From Diprion similis (taxonomy: Eukaryota > Arthropoda > Insecta > Hymenoptera > Diprionidae), in NCBI RefSeq assembly GCF_021155765.1, contig NC_060106.1, positions 14,720,031-14,784,030 of the forward strand: a DNA stretch of 64,000 nt. The letters run 5' to 3'. The notes beneath the pieces are model-generated. The model had not been told where the DNA came from and searched no databases. It saw only the letters and a program-made list of their open reading frames with translations. Each line of letters begins with the position of its first letter. Positions within the stretch are counted from its first letter, which is position 1. The translations under genes were made by a program, and so were the position numbers. This document shows positions 26,421 to 45,604 of this stretch, in pieces.

Positions 26421-27386
26421 CGCGTGGTCTGGAATAGCTGCGAGCAGCGGGTCAAAAGTTACAGCCCAAAAACGAGAAATTTCCTTCGTATCTCCTCAAC
26501 TGTTGCTCCTACGACGTTTTAAAGGTCATTTTTGCATTCCTTGGGGTCCAATTAGTCCAAGAATGGTCATTCAAATCGAATCCAAGACAAAAAAATTCGC
26601 ACTCAAAAATTGCAGAAAAAGGAAGGTTAACCCCTTTGGATTTTTTCAGTCGAAAATTCGCCGATTTTGATTAATCATAGAAATGATGTTTTAATACCCT
26701 ATATCGACGTAATTTTGCGCAAGGAATCGATTGCGCGTGGTCTGGAATAGCTGCGAGCAGCGGGTCAAAAGTTACAGCCCAAAAACGAGAAATTTCCTTC
26801 GTATCTCCTCAACTGTTGCTCCTACGACGTTTTAAAGGTCATTTTTGCATTCCTTGGGGTCCAATTAGTCCAAGAATGGTCATCCAAATCGAATCTAAGA
26901 CAAAAAAATTCGCACTCAAAAATTGCAGAAAAAGGAAGGTTAACCCCTTTGGATTTTTTCAGTCGAAAATTCGCCGATTTTGATGAATCATAGAAATGAT
27001 GTTTTAATACCCTATATCGACGTAATTTTGCGCAAGGAATCGATTGCGCGTGGTCTTGAATAGCTGCGAGCAGCGGGTCAAAAGTTACAGCCCAAAAACG
27101 AGAAATTTCTCTCGTATCTCCTCAACTGTTGCTCTTACGATGTTTTAAAGGTCATTTTTGCATTCCTTGGGGTCCAATTAGTCCAAGAATGGTCATCCAA
27201 ATCGAATCCAAGACAAAAAAATTCGCACTCAAAAATTGCAGAAAAAGGAAGGTTAACCCCTTTGGATTTTTTCAGTCGAAAATTCGCCGATTTTGATGAA
27301 TCATAGAAATGATGTTTTAATACCCTATATCGACGTAATTTTGCGCAAGGAATCGATTGCGCGCGGTTCGGAGTTTAACCGAATAT

Positions 27387-27510
27387 CGGGTCAAAAGTGC
27401 TATCCGAAATATTTCAATCATGCACCAGCATTTCAAAGAGGATGTAGGAGGGAAAATAAATCACAAACAGATCAGTATACAGGTTCAGTTTCAGTTCATT
27501 AAAAATGCCC
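27387..27510 (+). repeat. Array-end tail, right copy
   Basis: The last monomer of the main array breaks off near 27365 and passes into this 125-bp sequence, homologous to 8364-8490 (see that entry for the shared words). The two copies are clearly diverged, with indels. Both lie on the right-hand side of a block of satellite monomers in the same orientation, so the tail behaves as part of a larger repeat unit. Confidence 0.7.
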
Positions 27511-27769
27511 TTATTACTGTACAAGTGTTATAGTGTAAGTCTATACTATAAATCCGAGTATCATCTAAGGCAAACAGAGTGTACACAGTACTTCCAGCAG
27601 AATATTAAAATATAGTATATCTTATAAGTATGATTGTGCTTAGTAAGTGTAACTCAAGTACGGCAATGCGTACAGATTTGATGCACGTTTTTAAAGTACG
27701 TTATTATGTTCGACATTGAATCGTTACTCATCTCTGTAGCCAGGATCTAAATAATTCAACGAAGAAACG
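27511..27769 (+). other. Unassigned spacer right of the array
   Basis: AT-rich, no gene or repeat recognised. It separates the array-end tail from a further set of decayed satellite monomers. Confidence 0.4.
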
Positions 27770-28470
27770 TTTCGTCGTCATATTTCAGCTGTTGACCCGG
27801 TGATGTCGCAGATGTGTTGAAGTCCTCTTTGGGGTCGAATTAGTCTAGTCTGGGCATATCGAATCATCTCGCAAAGTCAAAATTCTCTTGCCTCGACTCA
27901 AGCAAATCGTTGACTTTTTACCTCATTAACAGGTCGAAAAGTGGTTCAATAATCTCTCCAGTGTTTCCCTCACATGTTGGAAATAGTAGCATTTTTCCCC
28001 TGCTAATCCAAATCACTGGAACATATAAGGTCATATTACGCGCAAATCAATTTTGAGTGTTTCCGGTTCTCTCTTTTTTCCTAATTTCTAACAACATTTT
28101 TTTCTATCATTTTAAACTATGACTAATAATATACTCCGAAAATTGTTCAATCACAGTTACACATCACAAGAAAACACTTCCAAGTCAAGAACGTAGCTAA
28201 AGTTAAAGTAAGTCGATAGTAAAGTCCTATAATCCCTTGTCACATGACATACTATCGCTTTAATATTCGCAATAAAAGCAGATTTGACCCTTTCGGCCGA
28301 TTTTAACTGATGCTAGAAATAAGTTTTTTATACACTGCATTCGCGTGATTGGTGGAAGAAATCGGTTTCACACGCTCCCAAATCACTGCAAAGTATTAGT
28401 TTTTTCATATCAAGTGTTACAGATTGGCTCTGTAATGACAGTTTTTTCATGACTAATCAGTCGGGACCGA
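27770..28470 (+). repeat. Decayed satellite monomers, right flank
   Basis: Old copies can still be matched by eye: TTTCAGCTGTTG, TTTGGGGTCGAATTAGTCTA, TCATATTACGCGCAAATCAA, TTTCGGCCGATTTTAACTGA and GATGCTAGAAATAAGTTTTT. Divergence is high and the boundaries are soft. They end within about 260 bp of the start codon of the SDHA-like gene, so that gene's promoter is short or partly built from old satellite DNA. Confidence 0.7.
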
Positions 28471-28727
28471 AATTTTTCTGATAACAAGCAGTAAGTCTAG
28501 AAAGTTTGTCTCTTTACTTTCTTACTATCTTCCTACAACTTTGACGACTACTTCATGGAAAGACGTAAATTCTTGCTGTGATCACAATATCCGCGACTGA
28601 CTTGATGCTTATTTATTTTTTCTTCGATTGACAATGTTGATGAGAAATGACATATTTTCAATTGGTAAGGCTCTACCGAGTCTAATTTAGATTATTTCTA
28701 AAAAGTAAATAACAGTGTTGCATCGGA

Positions 28728-31700
28728 ATGAACCGATTGATATCTCAGGGCTTAAAGCGTCTTAGTAGTTCATGGGTAAGGACAACTCACTATTGATTTA
28801 TCTGTCACTGACTCACTAACCTTGTCTGGTTATAGGTATCGTTATCAACCTTCCGCAATGCCCGTTCGTTGCACGTCAATGTTAGCGCCGGGGAACGAGG
28901 GAAGTGCGAAACATCCGAAAAAGACAGTGTAAGTGGAAATACTTCTTTGGATATGTCAGTATTGCTTATAAGTTACCCAAGAAGTATTTCACCAAATTCC
29001 CCACCTTGATCATCTTCCGGAACTTGACATAATTGTAAGTTTAAATGTTTTAACAGAGTTACCCGATGGTCGACCATTGCTACGACTGTGTGATCGTCGG
29101 GGCTGGTGCCACCGGTCTTCGTACTGCTTTTGGTCTGGGCTCAAAAGGTTATCGCGTAGCAGTTATTACTAAACTCTTTCCCACACGATCACATACCGTG
29201 GCTGCCCAAGGTGGTATAAACGCAGCTATCGGCAATCACGAGCCAGACAATTGGCTTTGGCACATGTACGATACTGTCAAAGGCTCCGACTGGCTTGGGG
29301 ACCAAGATGCGATTCACTTCCTGTCCCGAGAGGCACCCAAGGCTGTCTTTGAACTTGAGAACTACGGTAACTGCACAAAGATATGTCTGATCGATTCATA
29401 ATCCAATGATATGTCGGATCTGACTCTGCTGCAGGTTGTGCGTTCAGTCGTACGAAGGAAGGAAAGATTTACCAGCGAGCTTTCGGTGGTCAGTCATTGA
29501 GGTTCGGTAAAGGTGGTCAAGCTCACCGTACTTGTGCTGTGGCAGACCGTACGGGTCATGCCGTCCTCCATACTCTCTATGGTCAAAGCCTCCGTTTCGA
29601 CGTGCATTACTTCGTTGAATATTTTGCTCTGGACTTACTGATGCACGGTGACTGCTGCTTAGGAGTCTTGGCCTATGAGCTGGAGACGGGTCAGATGCAT
29701 CGGTTCAGAGGCCACCAAACTGTGGGTTGCCAGCTCGAATCAATTCGACATTCCTTATGTTAGGTATCGTTTAACCCACTACTATTATAGATCATCGCTA
29801 CGGGGGGTACCGAACGATGTTACTTCTCGTGTACGGCGGCACACTCTTGCACCGGTGACGGAATGGCAATGGTTTCGCGAGCTGGGATCCCACTTCAAGA
29901 TATGGAATTCGTACAGTTCCATCCAACTGGTTAGTTGCAGTTTAAAATGGGTACGTGTAGGCCATTGAATGACGCAGCAATGCGATTAAAACCATAAATG
30001 GGTAAGAGGTGAATTGACCCTGCAAATATGAGTCCGCGCCGAGGTCAGGGCACAGTGTCGGTATGCGCGCTGACGTAAAAGTTGTATTCATGACCCTGGG
30101 TAATTCAGGAATTTATGGAAGTGGAGTACTCGTCACCGAGGGTGTAAGGGGCGAAGGTGGATACCTGATAAACTCGGCAGGAGATCGTTTTATGACTGAG
30201 TACGCGCCTGTCGCCAAGGACCTCGCGTCGAGGGATATTGTTTCCAGGGCGATGACACTCGAAATACTTGACGGAAGGTACAGCAATTCCTTAGAGATAA
30301 CGATATTGCCCCACGTGGCTACTTGTTTGGTACATTAAACATTGTTTATCCGTTACTAATAGATGATATGCTTTGAGAACGAACACAACGGGGAGCGGGG
30401 CGGCGATTTATTATCTTAATTAGCGTCTGTCAAATTTAAGATAGACGTATTATCAGCACATGCTCAACGAACCGTATGAAAATTGTTTTAGCTTTACATT
30501 AAAAAAAAGTATCACGCTTCATGACTTAGAGTCATTTGATAGTAAGATAACTTACAGCTAGTATGCCGGTCACGTGTCAGAAGTGATACGACACGTGCTT
30601 CCGATTGAAAATGTCTCTGCCTTGTGGACGTCCTAAGTATTGAAAACCTGCCTCGGACCCTGTAGTGGTGGAATCTTCGAAACTCGAAGATTTTGAAATT
30701 TTCGAGATTTATATTAAGAAACGAGTCGCAATCATATAGCCCGTAACGAACATTGAACTCAATGTACTCGATAATGGCGTACATTTCAGATTTAAATTTG
30801 ATACGTTTTTTAAGTTCAATCATAAAATATTTTCGGTCCGTCTATCAGGTGTTCAATTAATTTAATACACTACCTCTTTTTAATAGTTTTCTCTCGTGTA
30901 GTACAGAATTGAGAATCCGACTAGGCTTCTTACTAATATTTATTACCTAGTTAGGTAAGGCTCATCCGGGTTACCTGAAGAAAATTTCACTGAATATATT
31001 GAATATTGCTTATTTGAGGTTTCATAGAATATGTCCTCCTCATCCAGGAAAGAAATTTGTAACTTTAAAATTCTAAATACTGTTGAATTAATAGCCACCA
31101 GTCTTGAAATTTTACGACCTGAAGTGTATTCAAGGTAATTGCGTGCCTTTCGATTATAACAAACTAAGCATGTATGGTGAATCCATACACATGTAGGTCT
31201 CACAAAAACTAGTAACGTGTTTGAATGGTACACAATGAAGATATAGCCAATAATATTTATGTGAAAAAGATTTAACGATCCCAAGATGTGAGCACATAAT
31301 ACTCTTACTAATTCCATGGATATTAAAAAATTATTTTTATCTTTCGTTCATATATTCAAAAAGGTAGTTTTTGTCGAGTCTCGAAACATCTCTAGGAACC
31401 GGACCTGTCCGATCATTACGTAGGACGTATAACAAGTATTTTATACTTCACGAGTCGAAGTTTTGTCAGTGTCCACTCTAATATATCTTAGCTATTTGAG
31501 CCTCGTGACTCATTATATTCCCTATGCATCATTCCTATATTGACCGGTTTTGAGTTGGTCTCATTGCAATGCAGAGGTGTGGGGCCCAAAAAAGATCACC
31601 TTTACCTGCAGCTCTCGCATCTACCTCGAGAAGTAATCGAAAAACAGCTGCCGGGCATTTCCCATCTGTCCTGGGTTTTCGCTGGCGTTGATGTAACAAA

Positions 31701-34356
31701 AGAACCAATTCCGGTTATACCTACAGTACATTATAACATGGGAGGGATCCCGGGTAACTACAGAGCTCAGGTATCGATCCGATGGGCCTAAATGAGAGAG
31801 AGAGTTGAGACAAAAGACTCAAGGGTCTATAAAGCATGGGAACTGGAAAAATCTTCGTACATAGTCTTTTTGACTCACTGCATTTCTAACATCAGATACC
31901 TCACACAGATAACTTAATAAGGCCCTTTTTTCGCAATCGTCTTTTGGTTCAAGCCTTGCACTCTGATTTTGAACCTTTACTAGCATAGATATACTGGACT
32001 GATTGTCATGGCAATTATACAAATGATTTTGTTGAGGTGCTTACGCGAGAAAACGAGAATGACAGAGTATTGGACCGTTTGTGGGCTGCTGGTGAAACTG
32101 CATGCGTATCCGTTCATGGTGCTAATCGTCTCGGAGCCAACAGCCTAATTGAAACGCTGGTCTTTGGGAAAGCCATCGCGGATAACATAGACTGCATGAT
32201 GCGCCCGGGTGAACGTCACGTGGATCTTGCTCCTGTGAGTATCCGACGATCAAGATCTCCGAACGTACAATAGTAGATTTTATTTTCGAGAATAATGGTA
32301 TTTATTGCTATCGCACAAAACGTTTAGTTCCCAAGATTTATGACGTAACCCAAATCACTATGCCACGATTACTTCTAAAGCGCTGTTTTCTCGTTCGTTG
32401 CCTTTGTCACAAATAATTGACCATGCTATTGTAAGTGGAAACAAACGGACTTCAGTTCATTATCATGCCATTCACCCATGCGTTTGTGACGCTTCGAAAT
32501 TGCAGAATTCAAAATAACATACAGAAAGACCATTGTCAGGCATACATAGTAATGCGCAAAGATGAATTCGGATTCTATTCAATTCCACGGTTCATTCTAG
32601 AACGTCCATTGTTACTCGAAACCGTCTTTACCATATTCTCTTTGTTTGTCAGACAATTGTGAACGTCTAAATTATTGCATTAAATAGTTGAGGAGTGTAA
32701 TGTTTGCTGTAATTATATTGTAATTGTTCGCCTTTCAATCAGCCAGTAAAACATTATTTTAGGATATTGGACAGCAGTCCATTTGTCGCTTCGACGCGAC
32801 TCGTTACAGCCAGGGCAACATCACCGTGGCAACTCTGCGGGAAGAAATGCAACGGACTATGCATAAATACGCCTCTGTATTCCGTTCTTGCGATATCCTT
32901 CAGCATGGTTGTCGAGAAATGACTCGATTGTATACGTGTGATCTACCGAATCTTTGCGTGAGTCACGTGCAGCTTATTTCTCGTTTTATTACCTACGCAG
33001 ATGATGAACACCTACCTATAAACGAATTACACAGTATGTAAGGTTCAAAACAAACGATCAATTAATTTTTTTTTTTGGATTTCATGACAGGTGCAAGATA
33101 CTTCACTGATATGGAATACCGAACTGGTAGAAGCCTTGGAGTTACAAAATATGATGCTTAACTGCATGCACATTATCTACGCTGCAGAAAATCGGAAAGA
33201 ATCACGAGGTGCTCACGCGAGAGAAGATTACAAGGTTTCGATGATCAATTTGTTGAATTATTTTAATTTAGATAGGGCTTTTGTCATTCGTAACGGATTA
33301 CATTGGATCTTCGATCAATTTCAAGAGATACCTTGGAATCAGAGGTTTTGGTCAGTAATTATAACGGATGAGATTTTTCACACGGACTGTACTGACGCGA
33401 CTGTTACTATCTCGTCAGATCTTTATGTTCCGGATTTTGAAACGGTTCTTAGGAAAGTTCCACAGCGGTGAAGCGTTAACGACTAGGTTCGTTCCTTTCT
33501 TGAGATAGAAATTTCAAAGTTTATTTTTTCATACTGACTCCATATTTTTCCATATTAAACTGTATCAAAACAATTGACCATTTTTTTTCAAAATTCGAGT
33601 CGAAAATATTGTTCGACATGACGAAAAAACGCTGTTATCCAAGTTCCAGCTCTTACCAGTATAGTAATGCGTTGACCAGTTATACAAATTCAAAATTTGA
33701 AACAAGTTCTTCCCGTTATTTAAATGGGAAATAAAAAATCGCGATGAGGCACTTCTAAATATTAATATCAGGAGCTGAAACTTGGATAGCAGCGTTTTTT
33801 CGTAATTTCGAACAATATTTTCGACCAGAATTTTGGAAAAACAAAAATAGTCGATTTTTTTGATACAGTCTAATATATATGTATATTCGTAAATACTGAG
33901 CATTCCTACAAAATAAACCGATCGTCATTATAGAGTCAATTAATTTTTTCAAGCAGATGAAATAACTTGAATTTCACAGACGATTCTAGAAATGTCAATA
34001 AACGCACGATAAACGAAGCAAAAGCTGGATTTCCAATAACAAGTGTTTACAATGTCTTACAACTAAAATTCAATAATTTATTGCAGGAACGAATCGACGA
34101 GTACGATTACTCCAAGCCTTTGGACGGGCAGAAAAAACTTCCTATTGAGAAACACTGGCGCAAACACACTTTGACTTGGGCCCAGGACGACGGTTCTGTG
34201 AGTGCATTGCATCGACCGAGTAATTAACGAGATAAAGCGAGAAGATATTTACGCATAATTATTTTTCAGATATGCATTACCTATCGGCCGGTAATTGATA
34301 CCACTCTGGACGAGACTGAGGCGGAACATGTGCCACCAGCAGTACGTAGTTACTAA
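28728..34356 (+). CDS. SDHA-like paralogue: succinate dehydrogenase flavoprotein subunit, intact
   Basis: Twelve exons join in frame to 658 aa: 28728-28775, 28836-28928, 29057-29366, 29435-29721, 29791-29929, 30109-30277, 31575-31770, 32037-32234, 32763-32957, 33091-33234, 34087-34197, 34270-34356. The product should oxidise succinate to fumarate in mitochondrial complex II and pass electrons from FAD to the iron-sulphur subunit. The N-terminus, rich in Arg, Ser and Leu, fits a mitochondrial presequence. Seen motifs are the GAGATG dinucleotide fold, [10 protein letters not shown] with the His that binds FAD covalently, [36 protein letters not shown] and [11 protein letters not shown]. All the catalytic His/Thr/Glu/Arg positions of the family are kept. 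In the first 100 residues of the FAD domain it matches the neighbouring SDHA at 80 positions; the C-terminal region is less similar. Oddities are ATGGTERCY where the neighbour has ATGGYGRAY, and different intron positions. It is not a pseudogene. A tissue-restricted (for example testis) role is inference from other insects. Some weak splice sites (donors GTTTCG after 33234 and GTGGGT after 29721) need transcripts. Confidence 0.92.
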
Positions 34357-35579
34357 CAAGGTTGGCGTTAAGCCGCCATAAGGTCCAGATATGCATACAC
34401 ATAGTTGCATAAACCGGTTCAGATTGCAACGATGATAAATCAAAAACGGGCAACTGATAATAAACTCGTTCCAAGATTCTCTGGGCTATGTATGAGTGTG
34501 AGTGCAGGCTGATAAACTACATATAAGTAAATAATTTCCAGTTGTACCTACACCGCTTCTTAGTTTGTCCTTGGTATGTGTTATACCTATGATGCTTTTT
34601 CCTCGTATTTACGTTACGGTGATAATTCGCGGTGTAAGAAAATGAATTCCTTTCACAATTCGATTGTTTATTCTTGTGATTCGCTGACTTACGTTTCGTA
34701 TAATTTCATCTATGCCTACTTTTCGTCTAAATAAAAGCACGCACGTATATATCTCGAGTGTCGTATCAGAAAGATGGTATAAGCATGAGTAAACAGCTGC
34801 AACTTCTACCGGATGGAAAAATATTATTCACAGACATCATGTTTTCACGTATTTATTTTATTTATATACGATTGTTTAAATCGATCGAGCTTATGAACAC
34901 TGTTTTCAAACTTAACTCCTTGGATTTTACGAAAATGTCAGAATTAAGTACGAGAAAGTGCAAGTAAAATACGAAACCCAAACTATATTACGTTCGCTTA
35001 AAATTCGACACAATGATTACTGAGTCGGCGCTATTTTTAACTCGAGTTACCGTGTGCCGTCTAGAAGTGAAACGCAGTGGTAGAAACCGAAAAGAAGACA
35101 AGAATTCGATTCCCTATTGACTTTTATTCGAATACCATATTTTCTCAGTATTTATCACAGCAGGTCGCTCTTGGTGATTGTATTTTCCTGTAACTGGCTG
35201 GCGCGTACGGCGCTGGCGCGAACGTCGGTTATAAATTTGCTGTATGGGGCTTGGCACGATGGACGTAACGTTACATCCAGACTGTAATAATACTCGGACG
35301 AATTACAAAGCATAGACATTCCGAGCTGCGGTAAATCACCGTTCGAAAAAATTGATGAAAATAGCAAAAAACACCGAACTACCCCGATATATAATATATT
35401 GCAATGCGTATTTTTCCCCTCTGTAACGTTGGCCCCACTGGCCTGATCGACGTCGCCGTCTCAGGTTCAGTGTTCACGACGCCGTACGAGAGGTGCGCGA
35501 GTGTACTGCTCGTGCGTTAGTATTTTGATAGCAAAAAGGGGGATCGAAATTTGGATTAACACCCCCTGGCAGGTCCAAG
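34357..35579 (+). other. Intergenic: 3' UTR of the SDHA-like gene and promoter/5' UTR of SDHA
   Basis: It begins with the 3' UTR of the upstream gene (polyadenylation signal at 34730). It ends with a CpG-rich stretch around 35400-35580 that should hold the SDHA promoter. An initiator-like TCAGTG at about 35467, 110 bp before the ATG, is a candidate start site. No other gene is supported here. Confidence 0.45.
34730..34735 (+). terminator. Polyadenylation signal AATAAA of the SDHA-like gene
   Basis: Canonical hexamer 374 bp after the stop codon, the first clear one downstream. It would place the end of the transcript about 800 bp before the SDHA start codon. Confidence 0.5.
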
Positions 35580-42560
<6,981 letters not shown>

Positions 42561-45500
42561 ATTAATTACAAGTAATCACTTTGATTTTTCTTCATGACCT
42601 AATTTATTCTGGATACGTACTTTGTCACCTGTTCCAAGGTCTCAGGTCTCTTAAACGTGTCTTGACAAGCTCATTAGTCACAGAGTATTGGCGATCATCT
42701 TTTCAGTTTTTTATACTGATATAATTTATTACTGTAAACCCAATCGTGCACCAAAGTCGATTCTTGTCACTGCTTAGGCGCTTCGCAAGCATTAATATTG
42801 GCATTCTTTGAGGATGCTGATGCTGAAATTTTATATTCAAATGTTTCAGCAAAAGAGATTTTATCGTTCTCTTGGAGAAGCAATACGATTAAATATTATT
42901 TGTAATTAATGTATAGTAAGATATGGTAATGATGATGCGTTTGTAGTAGCCGTAACCTGTTGTTAGAAGGAGCACAGAATTTGACTCATTCTTCTCTTTT
43001 GGAAGCACGACCTGCCTATATTTTATTTCTGATAATTTCAGTTAAGGTGCATCATGCAGCCCACTAACGAATTAAAAGTACAAATTAATGAAATTTGCAA
43101 TACAATATTAACTTAATACTCGATAGAACGTTACGCAATACGAATGGGCCACTGTATCAGACGCGGCTATTTACTTATCGTTGTTATCGAGACAACGTGT
43201 TTCGCAGGGCTGTAGATAAATTTGTTACCTTCCTAAAAGTATTAAAAATCGAGTGCAAAGAATTAATTATTATTTTTTCTCAACAGTATTTCAGTGATCT
43301 TTCCTGTGATACTCAAATTGAAATGAATTCTAATTTCACATCAAGGATTGATACGTATTATCGAACGTACCTATTGGCTATTGAAAAAAAAGAAATTGAT
43401 GATCATACTAATAATATTATTGTAATTTTAGTCAAGTGCATAAGTAACTGCACAAATTTAGAGAAGACAGCCGGATATCGGCTTTAATGTGTTCTAAGAG
43501 GCCGGTCAATAACATTGTACATACTAAAAAGTTGTCAATAAAATGTTACAACTTATTTTACACAGATGCCATTTTATTCCTGCCCAACTTACCGATTTTA
43601 AACAAGAAATTCTTAATCTGTAATTCATTATTGTTATTTTTGGTTATTGACATTTCAGTATCCGCCATTCAGAATTCTACGATTCATAGTTAGCAACCCA
43701 TAAAACCTCGGAGTAAAGATTTTACAATCACACGATTACTTAAAAAGTATGTACTTCAACGAGTGTAGAATAATTATACATCATTTGGGTAATTTTTGGG
43801 TTAGGATTCTGAGTTAAATAAATCTGATTGATTAGTCGAATAGGGCATACCCAAAAACATTTATACATAAATTTTCGTCCAATTAGATTGAAATTTGAGA
43901 AAGTTATTCAAATTTGTACACATATGATACAATACCAGATTGGCATTTTTTTTTTTTGTGTACGTATATGATACAATACCAGTCAACCGGTTAATGTTTG
44001 ACGACGTTATTTGTTGAAAATCTACAGACAGGAAATTATTTCGAGTCATTTAATTATCCAAAGTTATATGAATACCGCTCTAGATTTATTGTGAGCGAAA
44101 TAAGAATATGCAGATATTACGATTTGATATCTTTTTATTTACTAATCCCATACTTTTTAAACGTTATGGACATAAATAATTTCCAAGATTATAAATAAAA
44201 ATTACATCTGATCATATTTTCCAAAGCAGTTGACTTAATTTTTGTCAATATCAATAGGTAGGTACTTTAGAAAACTTTCTTAACATAATTTAAGTCTAAT
44301 GGAGGTGAAATATGAGCATGGATTCACATACAGAAACGAATACACATTAATTCTGACTTCAACTTTGTTTTTCGAAAATCGTGACCTTATCTCAAGGTTA
44401 ACATAATTGATTGCTGCGCACATATACAAAGAGAATAAAGAAATTCATCTACCCATACAGACATTGATGCTCGATTAGTTGAGTGGTTATATAGAATATA
44501 AATATACATTCGTCAAATTTTGGCCGAAGGATTTTCCAAATCATAATTAAGACCCTCATTTTGGTCTTGAAAGAGCTACACTACAACCGAAGTACAGTGA
44601 AATTTATCTAAATTTAGGTCCTAATTAATTATGATTAGCCTAGTGAAAGTTCTTATTTTTCTAGTCACCACGTAACATATATTTCTAACACAACCAGACT
44701 TCTGGGAGGAGACAGTTTTTAATACGTTTGGCATTCCCATTGCTAGGTATAAGATATTGTATATCTGTCAGGGTTTGGTTTTGTTTGATATAAGGAGAAA
44801 GGAATATCTCTTGCACTTTCTTAGTCACACATTCTATATTATTCAAGATCATGTACAATTGCTATTTCTTGTTAAGCTCGTCCTTCGTAAGGTGAAAAAG
44901 TACTTCTCATTTTCCAATTGAATTATACATTTTCGGCGCTGCGACACTGCGATATTATTATTAATACGTTTTTCTTTTTTCAATCTGTAGATGTCAAAAT
45001 GTGTAAAAATACAGTTTCTGGCAGATCCGAATACATAGACGCACGCAGGAATACGTAGCGTATATTTTCAATTCATTATGTTCTCTAATGCTATTTTATC
45101 ATCTTCGTTTAGAGCAAATAAGTCGCAGTTACAGATCGTATATTCAATAGCCATGTACATACACTTGCCGCGTCTTAATATGTATATCATAAATACATTA
45201 TACTTTTGGCTTTTGTTTTATATAGAGTTCCGTAACAAAAGAGATAACACATTAGAAAAAAAACGGAAATTAAATACATTCGAACCAAACACGATGTTTT
45301 TATACGATTAGGATGGATGTATAATAATGATAATAATAATAATAATAATACACATTTTCTCGTGTTTTTCGTCGAATTTTCATTACGACAGACGACGAAC
45401 GAGCGATGCTGGTACTCGCCAATCACAGACGACCATCGTTTTATATTTTTCTACAGACATTGTACCGAGTGAATCGACTCGTGGAACATCAATTCCTCCT

Positions 45501-45604
45501 CATTCATTCGTCCTTAATTCGCTCTCGATGGTGGATGAGTGACGCTATGGATGGTGGTGGTTAAGTCTTGTGCAAGGTTGGGGCTGCGCCTCGGAACTTT
45601 CCGT
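42561..45604. other. Convergent 3' flanks of SDHA and pinocchio
   Basis: No supported gene. It should contain both 3' UTRs. AATAAA at 43537-43542 (+) is a candidate SDHA signal. TTTATT at 44085-44090 (AATAAA on the minus strand) is a candidate for pinocchio. A TAA/ATA microsatellite lies at about 45324-45350. The longer open frames here begin at non-ATG codons and have no recognisable domain. Confidence 0.45.

Larger units (their letters stand above)
8958..27370 (+). repeat. Satellite DNA, 313-bp monomer, about 59 tandem copies
   Basis: The block CCCTATATCG starts at 9171, 9484, 9797, 10110, 10423, 10736 and so on, exactly 313 bp apart, and last at 27323. The span of 18152 bp equals 58 periods minus 2, because two monomers (near 24710 and 25650) lack one A in a run. 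All copies are in one orientation. One monomer I counted (9797-10109) has 124 G+C of 313 (about 40%) and many CpG. Every unit keeps the inverted repeat GCGCAA-8 nt-TTGCGC (for example 9191-9210). Copies differ at a small set of diagnostic sites, such as TGTTGCTCC/TGTGGCTCC, GAATCATAG/GAATTATAA and GAGCAGCGG/GAGAAGCGG. Most units have a stop in each frame, so I see no coding role. The combination of size, orientation and homogeneity fits a satellite spread by unequal crossing-over. A centromeric role is unproven, and genes lie within 3.5 kb of the array on the left and 1.4 kb on the right. Confidence 0.98.

Noticed and set aside
8958..27370. CRISPR array or bacterial repeat
   Set aside because: The repeat is continuous, with no alternating unique spacers, and the neighbours are intron-bearing animal genes.
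8958..27370. CENP-B box in the monomer
   Set aside because: I looked for TTCG-n4-A-n2-CGGG on both strands of the consensus and found no match.
28728..34356. SDHA-like copy as a pseudogene
   Set aside because: Apparent stops in single open frames are intron readthrough. All exons join with correct phase to a full-length protein with intact motifs.
43095..43487. A 130-codon open frame downstream of SDHA
   Set aside because: It begins at TTG, is AT-rich, has no domain and lies in the probable 3' UTR region.
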